In this document: one piece after another, positions 6,326-7,552 of the stretch
Layout of the letters: each line of letters begins with the position of its first letter
Numbering within the stretch: the stretch's first letter is position 1
Assembly: GCA_002420235.1 (NCBI GenBank)
Contig: DIHQ01000127.1
Span: forward strand, 1 to 7,552
Reading direction: 5' to 3'
From: Flavobacteriales bacterium UBA5692
Lineage (GTDB): Bacteria; Bacteroidota; Bacteroidia; Flavobacteriales_D; Sanyastnellaceae
Length of the DNA: 7,552 nucleotides
Position numbers and translations under genes: made by a program
The notes under the pieces: generated by a model
What the model saw: only the letters and a program-made list of their open reading frames with translations
Database searches by the model: none
What the model was told of the DNA's origin: nothing

Positions 6326-6765
6326 TGGAACATACACTATCCACCCAAATCCACGACGCTCGAATCGAACTATCGATGGGCTTGTACACCATTCGATTTG
6401 CTGATGCGGCCGTGCTCGATGTGAATCAAATGAAACGCGTTGAGGCAGCCCGCCGGCAATTAATTGAAGGCGGGGTGGGACCTGTTCTGGTGCTTATACC
6501 TCGGAATGCTGCACTTGTTGAGCAAGAAGCTTTAGCATGGCTCGGATCTGAAGAAGCCATGATGGATATTCCGGCCCGTGCGGTTGTTGTGCCTTCATCC
6601 ATTCAGGTGCTGCGCGACAGGATTCGGTGGGCATTGTTCAAGCCAACGGTTCGATTTCGCGTTTTTCGCAACCCCCAAGTCGCAAAAGGCTGGGTGCTTG
6701 ATCAATGGTACGATTCCCAGATTGGAAAGGAAATCGATGCCTTTGAATCAGAAGGCTTAATTTGA
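6325..6765 (+). CDS. Small DUF7793/STAS-like cytosolic protein
   Basis: The protein has 146 residues with no signal peptide or membrane segment. The order of elements matches the Bacteroidota DUF7793 family, which has a SpoIIAA/STAS-like alpha-beta fold: a strand ARIELSMGLYTIRFAD (12-27), a helix VNQMKRVEAARRQLIEGG (33-50), a strand PVLVLIPRNA (53-62), a helix with EALAWLGSEEA (68-78), a strand ARAVVVPSS (84-92), a helix VLRDRIRWALFKP (95-107), and a strand RFRVFRNPQVAKGWV (110-124) ending in DQW. I recognise the family by pattern only. STAS-like domains act in protein-protein interaction or small-molecule sensing; no phosphorylatable Ser is identifiable with confidence. The start is the ATG at 6325, whose A is the last base of the upstream TGA, so translational coupling with the lipoprotein gene is expected. 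A TTG at 6322 adds only one residue and is not preferred. Its 3' end is one base from the next convergent gene. Confidence 0.75.
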   Translation: MEHTLSTQIHDARIELSMGLYTIRFADAAVLDVNQMKRVEAARRQLIEGGVGPVLVLIPRNAALVEQEALAWLGSEEAMMDIPARAVVVPSSIQVLRDRIRWALFKPTVRFRVFRNPQVAKGWVLDQWYDSQIGKEIDAFESEGLI

Positions 6766-6766
6766 A

Positions 6767-7552
6767 TTACTGAACTAGAATGCGGGCAATTTTGCCTTCA
6801 TCAGTCCTCAAGATGTAGAGCCCTGAGCCAATATCGATTGGTATAGTCATAGTATTGGATTGACTTGAGGCCAGCGTCCGGCCTGAACCGTCCGTGAGCG
6901 ACCATTGTGTCGGCGTCGTCCACTGTATTTTTTGGCCACGTTGAACAGGGTTCGGGAACGGTCTGAATCCACCGGAAAGAGAACAATCGGCCACATTGTT
7001 CGATTCGCCCAAGTCTTGAAACGTTACAGTCAGTGGTAGACCGAAAACTTCAGTGATTTCGAGAAGTGGAAACCCCATTCCTGCACCCCACCATTGGAAG
7101 GTGACTTGTTCGCGGTCGATGGTGAACGGTTCCCCGATTTGGGCAATAAGCACGTCATCAGTTGCTGTCAATTCCGTCCGTGTTCGAAGAACATCATACG
7201 AACCCGTGGGAAGAATGAGGGTTCCCCATCCATCTGCTTCGACCTCGCGTGATTGGGTTAATGCATAAGTGAAGATGCCTGTTAAATCCAATTCGAAAGT
7301 GGCCGTGCTGCTCATGGTTTCACCATACGCCATAGGTAAGGGAAGGATTTCATCGATGTCATCGTAAGTAACTGGCAAATCGAATCCCATGGCGCTTAAG
7401 CCAATTCCTGCAATGGCATATGCATCGCCTTGCGTTTGGTAGAAGTTATTAAATCCGTCAATTGGGATGCCCAAGTCCGCACCAAGATCGGGAAGCCCTG
7501 TTGGCAAGAAGAAATCGCATTGGTAGGCAGAATTGAATGGGCTATTGAATAC
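6767..7552 (-). CDS. T9SS cargo protein with C-terminal sorting domain; 5' end cut off by the window
   Basis: The frame is open from the right edge to a TAA at 6767, leaving 261 residues of a longer protein; signal peptide and start lie outside. The last 65 or so residues form a type A T9SS sorting domain: it opens with GGFRPFPNPVQRGQKI (FPNP near 6947-6960), continues with WSLTDGSGRTLASS, then GLYILRT, and ends in KIARILVQ. In this system the domain directs passage across the outer membrane and is then removed, with the protein released or attached to the surface. The middle carries REVEADGWGTLILPTGSYDV (upstream of 7190), close to a DGWGTL-x-TP-x-GSF motif that recurs in Bacteroidota secreted proteins of unknown role. 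A TTG at 7507 is not a credible start because the frame continues upstream with VFNSPFNSAYQCDFF. The gene is convergent with the DUF7793-like gene, with a 1-bp gap. Confidence 0.92.
   Translation of the reverse strand, partial: VFNSPFNSAYQCDFFLPTGLPDLGADLGIPIDGFNNFYQTQGDAYAIAGIGLSAMGFDLPVTYDDIDEILPLPMAYGETMSSTATFELDLTGIFTYALTQSREVEADGWGTLILPTGSYDVLRTRTELTATDDVLIAQIGEPFTIDREQVTFQWWGAGMGFPLLEITEVFGLPLTVTFQDLGESNNVADCSLSGGFRPFPNPVQRGQKIQWTTPTQWSLTDGSGRTLASSQSNTMTIPIDIGSGLYILRTDEGKIARILVQ

Noticed and set aside
7505..7507. TTG as start of the T9SS cargo gene
   Set aside because: The frame stays open to the window edge with plausible protein sequence, and no signal peptide follows the TTG.

Overview
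The window looks like ordinary chromosomal DNA from a Bacteroidota bacterium, probably a marine Flavobacteriales-type lineage. The evidence is a C-terminal type IX secretion (T9SS) sorting domain at the right edge, a DUF2027/Smr protein, a DUF7793-like small protein, a Bacteroidota-type lipoprotein, the absence of Shine-Dalgarno sequences, and -7 elements resembling TAnnTTTG. The family or genus cannot be fixed from sequence alone. No RNA gene, CRISPR array, insertion sequence or phage gene was seen. Genes are packed tightly, and the largest intergenic gap is 56 bp.

Left block (1-1849): a secreted serine beta-lactamase-fold hydrolase on the minus strand, whose 3' end lies beyond the window, is divergent from a short DUF2027-like Smr protein. 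Their start codons are only 19 bp apart.

Middle block, minus strand (4083 down to 1858): a dicluster 4Fe-4S ferredoxin is followed, after 12 bp and then 33 bp, by two exported proteins of unknown function. The second of these may have its own promoter. The block ends convergently with the Smr gene, 8 bp apart.

Right block, plus strand (4140-6765): a LuxC-type acyl-CoA reductase, a lipoprotein and a DUF7793/STAS-like cytosolic protein form a compact likely operon with gaps of 20 bp and -1 bp. This operon diverges from the ferredoxin across 56 bp that hold two facing -7-like elements. It ends one base from the stop codon of a convergent T9SS cargo protein, whose 5' end is outside the window.

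The most functional-looking unit is the divergent ferredoxin/acyl-CoA reductase pair. It fits a reductive acyl-CoA or fatty-aldehyde step with a nearby redox carrier, but no direct electron transfer between the two is shown. The remaining genes look like envelope or secreted proteins of uncharacterised Bacteroidota families. No clearly new defence or mobile system is visible.
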